A stretch of 64,000 nt of DNA from an uncultured Bacteroidales bacterium (GCA_902760865.1 CACWID010000023.1:1-64000); one strand, 5' to 3'; counted from the first letter of the stretch, positions 7,959-17,959 are shown. The notes: generated from the letters alone by a model not told the origin. Numbers and translations: made by a program.

Positions 7959-9689
7959 ATGAGACGATATTTATTGATATTGACCATTGCGTTGGTGGGA
8001 ATGGCTGCTGTGGCCGGCAACAATGAGCCGGCAGGTAAGACCGTCAGCCTCGCCGACCAGCGAAAGGCAGAATATATCTTCGTACAAGCGCACAACGAGA
8101 AGCTCAAAGACAACTATGACGCCTTCTACGACCTTCTCGCCTACGCCCACGAGCTGGACCCCGGCAACACCGCCGTCTCCTTCTACATGGGCATGTGCCT
8201 GCTGAAGATGAACAACACCAACAAGGAACGCTGTGAACAGGGACTGGACCTGATGAAGGAGCACTTTGAGGCTCAGCCCGAGGACCTGTACGAAACGACC
8301 TTCTACGGCGATGCCAACATGCAGTTGGGTCACCCCGAGGAGGCCTTGCGCGCCATCAAGGTGCTCAACGAGCTCAACCCCAACCGCCTGGAGATGCAGG
8401 TGCGCCTCGCCGAAGCCTATTCCCAGACGGGCGACTACGCACAGAGCAATGCCACCTATGACAGCATAGCGGCCATCTTCGGCGACGCCATTCAGATCAC
8501 GTCGAGCAAGATCAATAACTACATGGCGATGAACGACAGCGCCCAGGCCCTGCGCGAGATGCGCAAACTGCTGTCCACAGCGCCCCAGAACGACTCCTAC
8601 AACATCGCCATGAGCGGACTGTTCCAGCACTACGGCATGAACGACAGCGCCTTCTACTACCTGGACCGAGCCCAGGAATATGCCCCCGACAACGGCTACA
8701 TCTATCTGACCCGAGCCGGGTACTACATGCAGGCGGGCGACAGCGCCGGCTATGAGCAGCAGATCTACAACGCCCTCACCGCCGAGCAACTCGACGTGGA
8801 GTCCAAGCTGGGCGTGCTGCTGGGCTACATCCGCGAGAAAATGGCCCAGGAGGACACCACACAGCGCATCGACAACCTGTTCACGGTGCTCATCCAGCAG
8901 CATCCTCACGAGGCCGACATCCACCAGCTCTATAGCGAGTACCTGTATGCAAAGAAGGACTACAAGGGCGCCATCGAGCAGCTGGGCTACAGCCTCGACG
9001 TCAACCCGACCGATGCCAGCGGATGGCGCAACATGGTCATCCTCAACATGATGGACGACAACTATGCCGACGCCATCAAGGCCTCGGAAAAAGCGCTCGA
9101 ATACAACCCGGACAACCTGGACCTGTATGGCTACGTCGCCGGTTGCTACCACCAGATGAAGGAGTATGGCAAGGCCATCGAGACCTATCAGCAAATTCTC
9201 GCCATGACCGACAGCACCGACCTGACACGTCGCTCAGAAATCATTACCGGCATCGGCGACACCTACAGCGAGCTGAAGGACGACGCCAAGACCATCGAGT
9301 GCTACGAGCAGGCCCTGGAACTCGACCCGACCAACTCCGGAGCGCTCAACAACTATGCCTACTTCCTCGCCCAGCGCGGACAGGACCTGGACCGTGCCGA
9401 GCGCATGGCCGCCCTGGCCGTCAAGGATGCCCCCGACAACGCCAACTTCATCGACACCTATGCCTGGGTCTATTTCGCCAAGAAAGACTATGTCAAGGCG
9501 CTGCTCTACATCAAGGATGCCGTCGAGAAGGACGAGGACAACCACCTGCTCGAGCACTACGGTGACATCCTCTGGTTCAACGACGAGAAGGAGGCCGCCG
9601 TCGAGCAATGGACCAAGGCCCTTGAAGCCGATCCCGACAACGAACTGCTGCAACGCAAAGTAAACAACAAGACCTATTATGAAGAATAA
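7959..9689 (+). CDS. Exported tetratricopeptide-repeat protein
   Basis: The 576-residue protein has an N-terminal signal peptide (MRRYLLILTIALVGMAAVAG), then TPR units through most of its length. Clear examples are AIEQLGYSLDVNPTDASGW, AIKASEKALEYNPDNLDLY and ECYEQALELDPTNSGALNNY. It probably acts as a periplasmic or outer-membrane scaffold. The ATG at 7959 was chosen over the in-frame 7941 because it begins the signal peptide directly. The 3' end overlaps the DUF4292 lipoprotein gene by 11 bp, which suggests translational coupling. The dut-TPR-DUF4292 order recurs in Bacteroidales as far as I recall. No enzymatic domain is seen. Confidence 0.88.
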   Translation: MRRYLLILTIALVGMAAVAGNNEPAGKTVSLADQRKAEYIFVQAHNEKLKDNYDAFYDLLAYAHELDPGNTAVSFYMGMCLLKMNNTNKERCEQGLDLMKEHFEAQPEDLYETTFYGDANMQLGHPEEALRAIKVLNELNPNRLEMQVRLAEAYSQTGDYAQSNATYDSIAAIFGDAIQITSSKINNYMAMNDSAQALREMRKLLSTAPQNDSYNIAMSGLFQHYGMNDSAFYYLDRAQEYAPDNGYIYLTRAGYYMQAGDSAGYEQQIYNALTAEQLDVESKLGVLLGYIREKMAQEDTTQRIDNLFTVLIQQHPHEADIHQLYSEYLYAKKDYKGAIEQLGYSLDVNPTDASGWRNMVILNMMDDNYADAIKASEKALEYNPDNLDLYGYVAGCYHQMKEYGKAIETYQQILAMTDSTDLTRRSEIITGIGDTYSELKDDAKTIECYEQALELDPTNSGALNNYAYFLAQRGQDLDRAERMAALAVKDAPDNANFIDTYAWVYFAKKDYVKALLYIKDAVEKDEDNHLLEHYGDILWFNDEKEAAVEQWTKALEADPDNELLQRKVNNKTYYEE

Positions 9690-10524
9690 CAACAGCATCA
9701 CCATCCTCTCGATACTCATCGCCATCACGGCCATGATGATGACAGCTTGCGGCACCACCAAGAAGGCTGTGTCCCTACCCGACTCCACCTCGACAAGCCA
9801 ACAAACAACCCCCGACGGCCCACGGGAAACCATCATCGCCACAGTCGGCGAATGGCGAACCATGCAGACCGGCGGCAACATCAAACTCGGCGCCGGCAGC
9901 AGCCTGTCGTCGGCCATCCAGATGCGCATGATACGCAACGAGGCCATCTTCATCTCCATCAGGCCGATGCTGGGCATCGAGGCGGGCAAACTCATCATCA
10001 CCGCCGACAGCCTCTATGCCGTGGACAAGGTGCACAAGCGCTACATCGCCGAGAAAGTCTCCATCCTCACCTCGGGCATCCCCGTCACCGTGAGCGATGT
10101 GCAGGACATCTTCCTCGGGCGCCCCTTCATCATCGGCAAGGGCTCACTGAACAATGAGTTGGCCCCCGAGGTCTCCGTTTCAGTTAACGGCAGCAACCTC
10201 GTGCTCGCGCCTCGCGAGCCGTTCATGGGTTACAACTACGACTTCAACTTCGACAAGTCATCACACATCACGTCACTCAACATCGCCCCCAAGGGCAGCA
10301 CCACCGCCGCCTATCAGGTCAAGTACGACGACGTGCGCACCACCCAGGCCGGCAACATCGCCCACGGCCTCAATGCCAGCGCCAGCATCGAGAAAAAGAA
10401 GGTCACTTTCTCACTGACCTACAAGAACATAGACTGGAACGGCAATGTCAAGATCGACAAGGAGATGCCCAAAGGTTACTCCCGCATGAGCGCCAAGGAC
10501 CTTTTCTCCATGTTCTCCAACTGA
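9679..10524 (+). CDS. DUF4292 family lipoprotein
   Basis: Lipoprotein of 281 residues with a type II signal sequence and lipobox MTAC (Cys about residue 23). The body matches the DUF4292 pattern: GGNIKLGAGSSLSSAIQMRM, then RNEAIFISIRPMLGIEAGKL and an ADSLYAVDKVHKRY segment. The fold resembles LolA/LolB-like lipoprotein carriers in overall plan, but this is inference. The start overlaps the TPR gene. In relatives I recall an M23/EnvC-type peptidase gene downstream; here a TonB receptor follows after 148 bp instead. The molecular function is not established. Confidence 0.85.
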   Translation: MKNNNSITILSILIAITAMMMTACGTTKKAVSLPDSTSTSQQTTPDGPRETIIATVGEWRTMQTGGNIKLGAGSSLSSAIQMRMIRNEAIFISIRPMLGIEAGKLIITADSLYAVDKVHKRYIAEKVSILTSGIPVTVSDVQDIFLGRPFIIGKGSLNNELAPEVSVSVNGSNLVLAPREPFMGYNYDFNFDKSSHITSLNIAPKGSTTAAYQVKYDDVRTTQAGNIAHGLNASASIEKKKVTFSLTYKNIDWNGNVKIDKEMPKGYSRMSAKDLFSMFSN

Positions 10525-10584
10525 GGGTCCGTGTAACGACACCGGGGATTGAGCAATCCTCCTGCTCGTGAAACAGCATCATTC

Positions 10585-10602
10585 CCAGTTTTGAAAAACT
10601 GG
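10585..10602 (+). terminator. Weak hairpin after the DUF4292 gene
   Basis: CCAGTTTT, two bases, then AAAACTGG. Flanking ATTC/GAAT bases extend the stem around a bulged C. There is no T-run after it. It could end or attenuate the dut operon transcript. Confidence 0.3.
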
Positions 10603-10672
10603 AATCCAGGGCAAAATAAATCACCCTATTCTGCGTTATGTTATTATATATAACGTTAACAACGATTAGTCA

Positions 10673-13054
10673 ATGAGATTTCATTCCCGCATACTGTTCC
10701 TGATGGCGTGCCTGATGTGCGCGGTCAGTGTCTTTTCACAGGTCAAGATCACCGGCAAGGTCGTTGATGCGGCCGGTGAGCCCATCGAGTTCGCCACCAT
10801 CCGGCTCCTGGGCACCGCTGTCGGCACCAATACCGACACACAGGGTTTCTACGAGATGACCGTCCCCAAGGCCGACACCCTCATGGTCGAGTTCTCGTGC
10901 CTGGGCTACGCCACCGTCACACGCCAGCTCGTCAAGCCGGAGGGCACCGTCACCATCAACCCCAAGCTCTATGAAAAGACCCTCGAACTCGGCGAAGTCG
11001 AGATCACCGAATACAGGAAGCAGACCAACAGTATGCAGGGCATCGACGTGGACATGCTGAAGCGCACGCCCGACGCCTCGGGCGGCAGTGTCGAGGCCGT
11101 GCTGACCACCATGGCCGGCGTCAGCTCCAAGAACGAGATGAGTTCGCAGTACATGGTGCGCGGCGGCTCCTACGACGAGAACAGCGTCTATATCAACGGC
11201 ATCGAGGTCTATCGCCCGCAGCTCATCAGCTCGGGACAGCAGGAGGGTATGAGTATCATCAACCCCGACCTGGTGCGCAAGGTGGACTTCTCCACTGGCG
11301 GCTTCAGTGCAGCCTACGGCGACCGCATGTCGTCGGTACTCGACATCACCTACCGCGAGCCACAGGCCTTTGAGGGCGCCTTTGCGGCCAGCATCCAGGG
11401 CGGCAGCCTGATGCTGGGTCACAGCACGAGCCACTATTCCCAGATGCACGGCCTGCGCTACAAGCGCAACTCGTCGCTGATGGGTTCGCTGGAGAGCAAG
11501 GGTGAATATGACCCGCAGTACTTCGATTACCAGACGAGCCTCGTCTTCAAACCGACAGAAAAACTGCGCATCGCCGTGCTGGGCAACGTCAGCATCAACG
11601 ACTACCGCTTCACGCCCGTGAACCGCGAGACCAACTTCGGTACCAGCACCCACGTCAAGACGTTCATGGTCTATTTTGACGGCTACGAGAAGGACAAATT
11701 CCAGACCTACTTCGGCGCCGGTGCCATCACCTACGCATTCAACAACAAGGGCACCGACCTGACGCTGCAGGCCTCGGGTTACCGCACCGACGAGCTGGTG
11801 GCCTATGACATCCACGGCGAGTACTGGCTGCAGGAGTCAGGAGAGGAACAGGGCGTGGGCAAGTACCATGAGCACGAGCGCACACGCCTGAAGATGAACG
11901 TGATGGACATCACCCTGCGCGGCAACGTCGGCATCAACCAGAACAGCATCTCCTACGGCGTCTCGATGCGCAAGGAAGACATCTACGACCGCTCCCGTCA
12001 GTGGCAATGGCGCGACAGTGCGGGCTATTCCCTGCCCCACATCCCCGACCAGGTCAACGTCATCTTCACCGAGACGTCGAGCAACGACCTGAACACTACA
12101 CGCATCGCCGGATGGCTGATGGACACGTGGCGCTTCACTTCGGGTGCCGGCTACTGGTCGCTGAACGCCGGCGTGCGCTTCTCGCATTGGGACTTCAACG
12201 GCGAAACGCTCATCTCGCCGCGCGCCAGCATCGGTTTCGTGCCCGCGCGCAACGGCAATCTGTCGCTGCGTCTGGCCGGCGGTGTCTATTACCAGGCGCC
12301 CTTCTACAAGGAATACCGGCAACAGGTCATGGACACGCTCAACAACCGCAACATCCTGCTCAACAAGGACATCAAGTCGCAGCGCAGCATCCAGGTCATC
12401 CTGGGCGGCGACTACACCTTCAGGGCCCTTGACCGTCCGTTCAAGTTCACGGCCGAGGCCTACTATAAGAACCTGTCTAACCTGATCCCCTACGAAATCG
12501 ACAACCTCAAGCTCGTCTATAGCGGTTTCAACAGCAGTAAGGGCTATATTGCCGGTGTGGACATGAAGCTGTTCGGACAGTTTGTCGAGGGTACTGACTC
12601 GTGGCTCAGTTTCTCGTTGATGAAGACCCAGGAGGACCTGTACGGAGTCAAGGTGCCGCGTCCCACCGACCAGCGCTACAGCGTAGCCCTGTTTTTCACC
12701 GACTACTTCCCCAACATCCCGCGCTTGAAGTTCAGCCTGAAGGGCGTCATCAGCGACGGTCTGCCCACGACGGCGCCTCACCTGACGCGTGCCGATTCCT
12801 ACGTTCGCCAGCCCGCCTACAAGCGCGTTGACGTCGGCCTGAGCTACGAGCTCATCGGCAAGGAGCACCGCCCGTACAGCGGATTCTTCAGCCACTTCAA
12901 GGAAATCTGGCTCGGCCTGGACTGCTTCAACCTGATGGACATCAGCAACGTGAGCAGCTACTACTGGGTCACCCACGTCAGCGGCATCCAGTACGCCGTC
13001 CCCAACTACCTGACCCGCCGCCAGATCAACGTGCGCCTCTCTGCCTCGTTCTAA
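10673..13054 (+). CDS. TonB-dependent outer-membrane receptor
   Basis: The 793-residue receptor has a signal peptide (ending VFSQ), a carboxypeptidase-regulatory-like N-domain (KITGKVVDAAGEPIEFATI), a plug domain with MVRGGSYDENSVYINGIEV, and a beta-barrel ending in the aromatic RRQINVRLSASF. It imports a ligand through the outer membrane with TonB energy. No SusD partner, glycosidase or metal/cofactor gene lies nearby, and it is shorter than typical SusC proteins (about 1000 residues). It therefore belongs to the general TonB group, with substrate unknown. No clear TAnnTTTG box was found in the 148 bp upstream. Confidence 0.9.
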   Translation: MRFHSRILFLMACLMCAVSVFSQVKITGKVVDAAGEPIEFATIRLLGTAVGTNTDTQGFYEMTVPKADTLMVEFSCLGYATVTRQLVKPEGTVTINPKLYEKTLELGEVEITEYRKQTNSMQGIDVDMLKRTPDASGGSVEAVLTTMAGVSSKNEMSSQYMVRGGSYDENSVYINGIEVYRPQLISSGQQEGMSIINPDLVRKVDFSTGGFSAAYGDRMSSVLDITYREPQAFEGAFAASIQGGSLMLGHSTSHYSQMHGLRYKRNSSLMGSLESKGEYDPQYFDYQTSLVFKPTEKLRIAVLGNVSINDYRFTPVNRETNFGTSTHVKTFMVYFDGYEKDKFQTYFGAGAITYAFNNKGTDLTLQASGYRTDELVAYDIHGEYWLQESGEEQGVGKYHEHERTRLKMNVMDITLRGNVGINQNSISYGVSMRKEDIYDRSRQWQWRDSAGYSLPHIPDQVNVIFTETSSNDLNTTRIAGWLMDTWRFTSGAGYWSLNAGVRFSHWDFNGETLISPRASIGFVPARNGNLSLRLAGGVYYQAPFYKEYRQQVMDTLNNRNILLNKDIKSQRSIQVILGGDYTFRALDRPFKFTAEAYYKNLSNLIPYEIDNLKLVYSGFNSSKGYIAGVDMKLFGQFVEGTDSWLSFSLMKTQEDLYGVKVPRPTDQRYSVALFFTDYFPNIPRLKFSLKGVISDGLPTTAPHLTRADSYVRQPAYKRVDVGLSYELIGKEHRPYSGFFSHFKEIWLGLDCFNLMDISNVSSYYWVTHVSGIQYAVPNYLTRRQINVRLSASF

Positions 13055-13409
13055 GTTTCCTTGGCCCCGGCGCTAAAAAGAAAACAATAAGTACAATAAA
13101 GACAAGGCCATCAGGCAGTTACAGAATAATTAACGACAACTGAAACAACTAAAACAATAGGCGCCCGCACTGTAGGGCCTCGCCTTGGCGTGGCCGCACT
13201 CCGAACGACTGAAAACTTTAAGCTTGGACGATAAGGCGGTAAGGATTTTTCAGACAACTGAATAATCTGAGATTTCTGAGGGTTGACGCACGCTAGGGCC
13301 CCTGTTGATAAAAATTATGACAATCTATTGTATCATAAAGGCAAAAATGTTAACTTTGCGGGTTAGTAAGTGAACATCTATTATAACTTATAAAAACTGA
13401 ACCAAAATC
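13055..13409. other. 355-bp intergenic region before the ROK kinase gene
   Basis: It holds no convincing gene. A GC hairpin GGCCTCGCC/GGCGTGGCC (13176-13184 and 13187-13195, one mismatch) may end the receptor transcript. The right end carries the kinase promoter (13328-13358) and a 50-bp leader. The rest is low-complexity A-rich sequence with repeated ACAACTGAA and ACAATAA words. Confidence 0.5.
13328..13358 (+). promoter_or_regulatory. Promoter of the ROK kinase gene
   Basis: TTG (13328-13330), 20-bp spacer, TAACTTTG (13351-13358). It ends 51 bp before the ATG at 13410. Confidence 0.65.
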
Positions 13410-14372
13410 ATGGCAAAACCTTATGTAATCGGAATCGACATGGGCGGCACTAACACCGTCTTTGGCATCGTGGACGCTCGCGGCAATGTGATCGCAAGCA
13501 ATTCTATCAAAACCGCTAAACACAGCGACTTCAATGACTACATCGATGAGCTTCACACCGAGCTGTCACGCTTGATCAAGGAAGCTGGCGCTGAGGACAA
13601 GATCAACGGCATCGGCATCGGTGCCCCTAACGGCAACTACTATACGGGTCTGATCGACCAGGCTCCTAACCTGCCTTGGCCCAGCCCGATCCCCCTGGCT
13701 GAGATGGTGACCAAGAAATTTGGCATCCCGTGCTTGATTACTAACGACGCTAACGCTGCTGCTATCGGTGAGATGACCTATGGCGTTGCCCGTGGTATGA
13801 AGGACTTCATCATGATCACCCTGGGCACTGGTGTGGGCAGCGGTATCGTCGTGAACGGCCAGATGGTTTATGGCCACGATGGCTTTGCCGGCGAGCTGGG
13901 CCACGTGATCGTGAAGCGTTCTAACGGCCGCCAGTGTGGCTGTGGCCGCACAGGTTGTCTGGAGGCCTACTGCTCGGCAACGGGTGTGGCACGCACTGCC
14001 CGCGAGTTCCTGGAGCTGCGAAAGGAGCCGTCCAAGCTGCGCGACTATGACGTCGAGACCATTACGAGCAAGGATGTGTATGACTGCGCTATCGCTGGCG
14101 ACCAGCTTGCCAAGGAGATCTTTGAGTACACCGGTACCATCCTGGGTGAAGCTCTTGCCGATTTCACTGCATTCTCGAGTCCCGAGGCATTTGTACTGTT
14201 CGGTGGCCTGACCAAGAGCGGTGACCTGATCATGAATCCCGTGAAGGAGGCCTTTGACCGCAATGTGCTGGGCATCTACAAGGGCAAAGTGAAGATTCTC
14301 ATCAGCGAGCTCAAGGAGAGCGATGCTGCTGTGCTCGGCGCCAGCGCCCTGGGTTGGGAAGTAAAGGAATAA
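13410..14372 (+). CDS. ROK-family glucokinase
   Basis: Sugar kinase that phosphorylates glucose (or a related hexose) with ATP at the entry to glycolysis. The 320-residue protein shows the N-terminal phosphate motif GIDMGGTNTVFGIVD, the catalytic segment LITNDANAAAIGEM with its Asp, the ATP motif ITLGTGVGSGIVVNG, and the ROK zinc signature CGCGRTGCLEAYCS. There is no N-terminal helix-turn-helix, so it is a kinase and not a NagC-type repressor. Glucose is the default assignment for this subgroup. N-acetyl-sugar specificity cannot be excluded. A small lipoprotein gene follows after 30 bp. Confidence 0.88.
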   Translation: MAKPYVIGIDMGGTNTVFGIVDARGNVIASNSIKTAKHSDFNDYIDELHTELSRLIKEAGAEDKINGIGIGAPNGNYYTGLIDQAPNLPWPSPIPLAEMVTKKFGIPCLITNDANAAAIGEMTYGVARGMKDFIMITLGTGVGSGIVVNGQMVYGHDGFAGELGHVIVKRSNGRQCGCGRTGCLEAYCSATGVARTAREFLELRKEPSKLRDYDVETITSKDVYDCAIAGDQLAKEIFEYTGTILGEALADFTAFSSPEAFVLFGGLTKSGDLIMNPVKEAFDRNVLGIYKGKVKILISELKESDAAVLGASALGWEVKE

Positions 14373-14402
14373 GACTCTGATTTCAAGCGAGATAGCAAGG
14401 AA

Positions 14403-14771
14403 ATGAAGAAGATTCTTTTCATCCTGATGGCAGCGATTGTGTGCTGCAGCGTGATTTCCTGCAACGAGAAGCCCAAGCAATACAAGTTCGTCAAGGTAAT
14501 GAATGACGGCAAGGAGCAAGTTGAGGAACTCGATGCCAAAAATGACACCGATGCTCTGAAGCAGTACATCCTGCGCATGGAGAAGATTCTCACTGCAAGC
14601 ATCGCCAAGGGCGAAGAACCGGACTTTAAGGTGATGTACATCGTTTCGCCTGAAGGCGACACGCTCAACACCGATAAGGACCTGCTCGAGGCCGTGGCCT
14701 CTGGCCTGCCGCAGATGATCGAGCTGCCCGCCGGGGAGGCTCCCGCCACTGCTGACGCGCCGAAGGATTGA
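14403..14771 (+). CDS. Small putative lipoprotein
   Basis: The 122-residue protein begins MKKILFILMAAIVCCSVISC, a lipoprotein signal with lipobox VISC (Cys about residue 20). The mature part is acidic and ends in an Ala/Pro/Asp-rich tail (PATADAPKD). I do not recognise the family. It lies 30 bp after the ROK kinase and is probably co-transcribed with it. A strong terminator follows. Confidence 0.7.
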   Translation: MKKILFILMAAIVCCSVISCNEKPKQYKFVKVMNDGKEQVEELDAKNDTDALKQYILRMEKILTASIAKGEEPDFKVMYIVSPEGDTLNTDKDLLEAVASGLPQMIELPAGEAPATADAPKD

Positions 14772-14803
14772 CCCGTCCGGCTTACATCCACCACTAATGA
14801 CAC

Positions 14804-14837
14804 AATAAGCCCCGAGCCTGATGGCCCGGGGCTTATT
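14804..14837. terminator. Bidirectional terminator between the lipoprotein gene and rplQ
   Basis: AATAAGCCCCG and CGGGGCTTATT form an 11-bp perfect stem with a 12-base loop. It lies between convergent genes. The A- and T-rich stem ends allow it to work in both directions and close the ribosomal operon. Confidence 0.85.
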
Positions 14838-14868
14838 GATTATCAGTGATATAATCGGTTTTTCGCGA

Positions 14869-15345
14869 TTACTCTTCGGTCTTGGGAGCCTCAGCCTCAG
14901 CTGCGGGAGCGGCTGCTTTCTTGCGGCTACGACGAGTGGACTTCTTGGCAGCGCTCTTCTCCTGGCTCTTAGCCTCGAGCATAGCCTCATTGAAGTCAAC
15001 GAGCTCGATGAAGCAAGTCTTGGCGTTGTCACCGAGGCGGTTACCCAGCTTCAGGATGCGGGTGTAGCCACCGGGACGGTCAGCGACCTTAGCAGCAACT
15101 GTCGAGAACAACTCCTTGACGGCCTCCTTGTTCTGGAGATGCTTGAAGACGAGGCGGCGAGAAGCCGTGGTATCGTCCTTCACCTTGTTGATAAGGGGCT
15201 CGGCATACATGCGAAGTGCCTTAGCCTTGGCCAGGGTCGTGATGATGCGCTTGTGCATGATCAGCGAGATGGTCATGTTGGCCAGCATGGCGTCACGATG
15301 AGCGCTCTTGCGACTCAGATGGTTGAATTTCTTATTGTGTCTCAT
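14869..15345 (-). CDS. rplQ: 50S ribosomal protein L17
   Basis: The conserved L17 core [20 protein letters not shown] and [16 protein letters not shown] occupies the first 120 or so residues. A C-terminal extension follows, rich in Lys, Ala and Glu ([20 protein letters not shown]), giving 158 residues. Such tails are usual in Bacteroidetes L17. It is the last gene of the ribosomal block, 6 bp after rpoA. Confidence 0.97.
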   Translation of the reverse strand: MRHNKKFNHLSRKSAHRDAMLANMTISLIMHKRIITTLAKAKALRMYAEPLINKVKDDTTASRRLVFKHLQNKEAVKELFSTVAAKVADRPGGYTRILKLGNRLGDNAKTCFIELVDFNEAMLEAKSQEKSAAKKSTRRSRKKAAAPAAEAEAPKTEE

Positions 15346-15351
15346 TGTTTT

Positions 15352-16344
15352 TTACTCTTTTTCTAATTTGTATTTAGTAATATCCATGCCAAAGTGCAGA
15401 TTCAGGGTTGCCAACAGCTCCTCAAGCTCGCTGAGCGACTTCTTACCGAAGTTGCGGAACTTGAGCAGGTCGGTCTTGTTGAAGACCACGAGTTCTCCAA
15501 GCGTCTCAACCTCAGCCGACTTCAGGCAGTTCAAAGCGCGTACAGAGAGGTCCATGTCAACGAGTTTGGTCTTGAGCAACTGACGCATCTTGAGTACCTC
15601 CTCGTCGAACTCCTCGTTGCCGTTGACCTCGGTGTTGTCGAGGACGATTTCACGGTCGGTGAAGAGCTGGAAGTGCTGGATCAGGATCTCGGCAGCGCCC
15701 TTGAGAGCGTCCTTAGGATGAATGGAGCCATCGGTGGTGATTTCGATGATGAGCTTCTCGTAGTCGGTCTTCTGCTCGACACGGAAGTTCTCGACGGCGG
15801 TCTTCACGTTCAGGATGGGCGTGTAGATCGAGTCGATGGCAATCACGTCGATGGGGTCATTGGCATTCTTGTTCTCCTCAGAGGACCTGTAACCCCTACC
15901 CTTGTTGACAGAGAGTTCAATCTGGAAACCGCAAGAGGGGTCGATGTGGCAGATCTCGAGCTCGGGGTTGAGTACCTCAAAGGCACTGAGCACCTTGCCG
16001 ATATCGCCGGCCTTGAAGACGCTTTGACCTGAAACCTTGACAACGGCCTTCTCGGTGTCGGTGTCCTCGACGATGCGTTTGAGACGAACCTTCTTGAGGT
16101 TCAGGATGATGTTGGTGACATCTTCCCGAACGCCGGTGATGGTAGCGAACTCGTGCTGCACTCCGTCGATGCGGATGCTGCAGATCGCATAGCCTTCAAG
16201 TCCCGAAATGAGGATTCGGCGCAGTGCGTTACCGATGGTAACACCGTAGCCGGGCTCCAGAGGGCGGAACTCAAACTTGCCGAACGTGTTGTCGGCTTCC
16301 AACATCAAGACTTTGTCGGGTTTCTGGAATGCTAAAATAGCCAT
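15352..16344 (-). CDS. rpoA: DNA-directed RNA polymerase subunit alpha
   Basis: The alpha subunit dimerises to nucleate RNA polymerase. The 330-residue protein has the N-terminal assembly domain ([34 protein letters not shown]) and a C-terminal domain ([20 protein letters not shown] and [19 protein letters not shown]) that contacts UP elements and activators. It sits in the usual rpsD-rpoA-rplQ order. Confidence 0.98.
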   Translation of the reverse strand: MAILAFQKPDKVLMLEADNTFGKFEFRPLEPGYGVTIGNALRRILISGLEGYAICSIRIDGVQHEFATITGVREDVTNIILNLKKVRLKRIVEDTDTEKAVVKVSGQSVFKAGDIGKVLSAFEVLNPELEICHIDPSCGFQIELSVNKGRGYRSSEENKNANDPIDVIAIDSIYTPILNVKTAVENFRVEQKTDYEKLIIEITTDGSIHPKDALKGAAEILIQHFQLFTDREIVLDNTEVNGNEEFDEEVLKMRQLLKTKLVDMDLSVRALNCLKSAEVETLGELVVFNKTDLLKFRNFGKKSLSELEELLATLNLHFGMDITKYKLEKE

Positions 16345-16355
16345 GGATAAAAATT

Positions 16356-16964
16356 TTACTGTTTAGAATACAACTCGACGATCAACTGCTCCCTGATGTT
16401 CTCAGGAATGTCTTCGCGAACGGGCATGTGCAGGAGCTTGCCGCCCTTCACGTTCTCGTCCCACTCAATCCAGGGGTACTTGCTGTGGTTGAAGCCAGCG
16501 AGTGCATCCTGGATCACCTCCAGGGACTTGGACTTCTCGCGAACAGCAACGATCTGACCCTCGCTGACGGAGTAAGAAGGAATGTTCACAACCTTGCCGT
16601 CGACGGTGATGTGACGGTGGAGTACGAGCTGACGTGCAGCAGCACGCGTGGGAGCGATGCCCAGGCGATAAACGATGTTGTCGAGACGAGCCTCGAGCAG
16701 CTGCAACAGCACCTCACCCGTAACGCCCTTCATGCGCGAAGCCTTGTTGAAGAGGTTGCGGAACTGACGCTCAAGCACGCCGTAGGTGTACTTGGCTTTC
16801 TGTTTTTCGCGAAGCTGAGTGCCGTACTCCGACATCTTGCGGCGACGGTTGTTACCGTGCTGGCCCGGGGGATAGTTCTTCTTCACGAAGTACTTGTCTT
16901 CACCGAAGATGGGTTCACCCAATTTGCGGGCAATTTTAGTTTTTGGACCGGTGTATCTAGCCAT
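16356..16964 (-). CDS. rpsD: 30S ribosomal protein S4
   Basis: Primary 16S rRNA-binding protein and, in many bacteria, a translational autoregulator of the alpha operon. The 202-residue protein starts [20 protein letters not shown] and contains the S4 RNA-binding domain ([40 protein letters not shown]). The zinc Cys cluster of some S4 proteins is absent. A 181-bp gap separates it from rpsK, long enough for a leader structure or internal promoter, but no TAnnTTTG box was seen there. Confidence 0.98.
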   Translation of the reverse strand: MARYTGPKTKIARKLGEPIFGEDKYFVKKNYPPGQHGNNRRRKMSEYGTQLREKQKAKYTYGVLERQFRNLFNKASRMKGVTGEVLLQLLEARLDNIVYRLGIAPTRAAARQLVLHRHITVDGKVVNIPSYSVSEGQIVAVREKSKSLEVIQDALAGFNHSKYPWIEWDENVKGGKLLHMPVREDIPENIREQLIVELYSKQ

Positions 16965-17145
16965 AGTCTTTTCTTAAATGATGATTAACATTGTGAATTG
17001 GAATCGCTTCAGTGCAGCCGCGATTGCAGAGAGGTCGTTAAGAATTGCAATCCATTCACTGATAGAGATTCGCGAAAAATTGTGTTAGTAAAACCGTTGA
17101 TATAAACAATAGTGTTTACATTGACGAGGGAAGCGCCTAACTCTC

Positions 17146-17535
17146 TTAGACCCTTCTTCTCTTGGGAGGACGGCAACCGTTGTGGGGCAGCGGCGTCACG
17201 TCGATAATCTCGGTCACTGCAATGCCAGCGCCATGGATCGTGCGGATAGCGGACTCACGGCCGTTACCGGGACCCTTGACATAGGCCTTGACCTTGCGCA
17301 AACCCAGGTCGTAAGCGACCTTAGCGCAGTCCTCAGCAGCCATCTGAGCGGCGTAGGGAGTGTTCTTCTTAGAACCGCGGAACCCCATCTTGCCTGCTGA
17401 TGACCAGGAGATGACCTGTCCCTCACCGTTGGCGAGGCACACAATGATGTTGTTGAAAGAAGAATGCACGTGGAGCTGACCGATACCGTCAACACGAACG
17501 ACTCTCTTCTTAGCTGCGACTGTCTTTTTAGCCAT
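17146..17535 (-). CDS. rpsK: 30S ribosomal protein S11
   Basis: Platform protein of the 30S subunit. The 129-residue protein carries [19 protein letters not shown] and the C-terminal family signature [20 protein letters not shown]. It lies 15 bp after rpsM. Confidence 0.98.
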   Translation of the reverse strand: MAKKTVAAKKRVVRVDGIGQLHVHSSFNNIIVCLANGEGQVISWSSAGKMGFRGSKKNTPYAAQMAAEDCAKVAYDLGLRKVKAYVKGPGNGRESAIRTIHGAGIAVTEIIDVTPLPHNGCRPPKRRRV

Positions 17536-17550
17536 AGTAATTCAATAATG

Positions 17551-17931
17551 TTATTTAGTAGCTTTCTTCTTGTTAGCAACAGTTTTCTTGCGGCCCTTGC
17601 GGGTGCGAGCGTTGTTCTTGGTGCTCTGACCACGAACGGGCAGACCGTTGCGGTGACGGATGCCACGGTAGCAACCGATGTCCATCAATCGCTTGATGTT
17701 CATCTGCACCTCACTGCGCAGGTCACCTTCCACTTTGTATTCGTTACCGATCACCTCACGCACTGCGGCTGCCTCAGCGTCGGTCCAGTCCTTTACACGG
17801 GTGTTCTCGTCAACGCCGGCCTTCTTGAGGATCGTAGCGGCCGAGCTGCGGCCAATACCGAAGATGTAGGTCAAGGCGATCACACCGCGCTTGTTTTGGG
17901 GAATATCAACCCCGACAATTCTTACTGCCAT
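17551..17931 (-). CDS. rpsM: 30S ribosomal protein S13
   Basis: Head protein that bridges to the 50S subunit and P-site tRNA. The 126-residue protein begins [20 protein letters not shown]. It carries [20 protein letters not shown] with the basic tail [21 protein letters not shown] TAnnTTTG box directly upstream may give it an extra promoter. Confidence 0.98.
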   Translation of the reverse strand: MAVRIVGVDIPQNKRGVIALTYIFGIGRSSAATILKKAGVDENTRVKDWTDAEAAAVREVIGNEYKVEGDLRSEVQMNIKRLMDIGCYRGIRHRNGLPVRGQSTKNNARTRKGRKKTVANKKKATK

Positions 17932-17951
17932 ATATTAAATGAAATTTTTTG

Positions 17952-17959
17952 CAAAGTTA
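17952..17959 (-). promoter_or_regulatory. Candidate internal -7 box before rpsM
   Basis: The minus strand reads TAACTTTG in the 38-bp gap between rpmJ and rpsM, 20 bp before the rpsM ATG. No -33 box is seen at 19-21 bp. It could boost the alpha-operon genes. Confidence 0.35.

Noticed and set aside
9234..10001. 255-codon minus-strand frame over the TPR/DUF4292 junction
   Set aside because: Both plus-strand genes have signal sequences and family motifs. The antisense product is low complexity.
13410..14372. NagC/XylR-type repressor
   Set aside because: The protein lacks the N-terminal helix-turn-helix and keeps kinase motifs, so it is a ROK sugar kinase.
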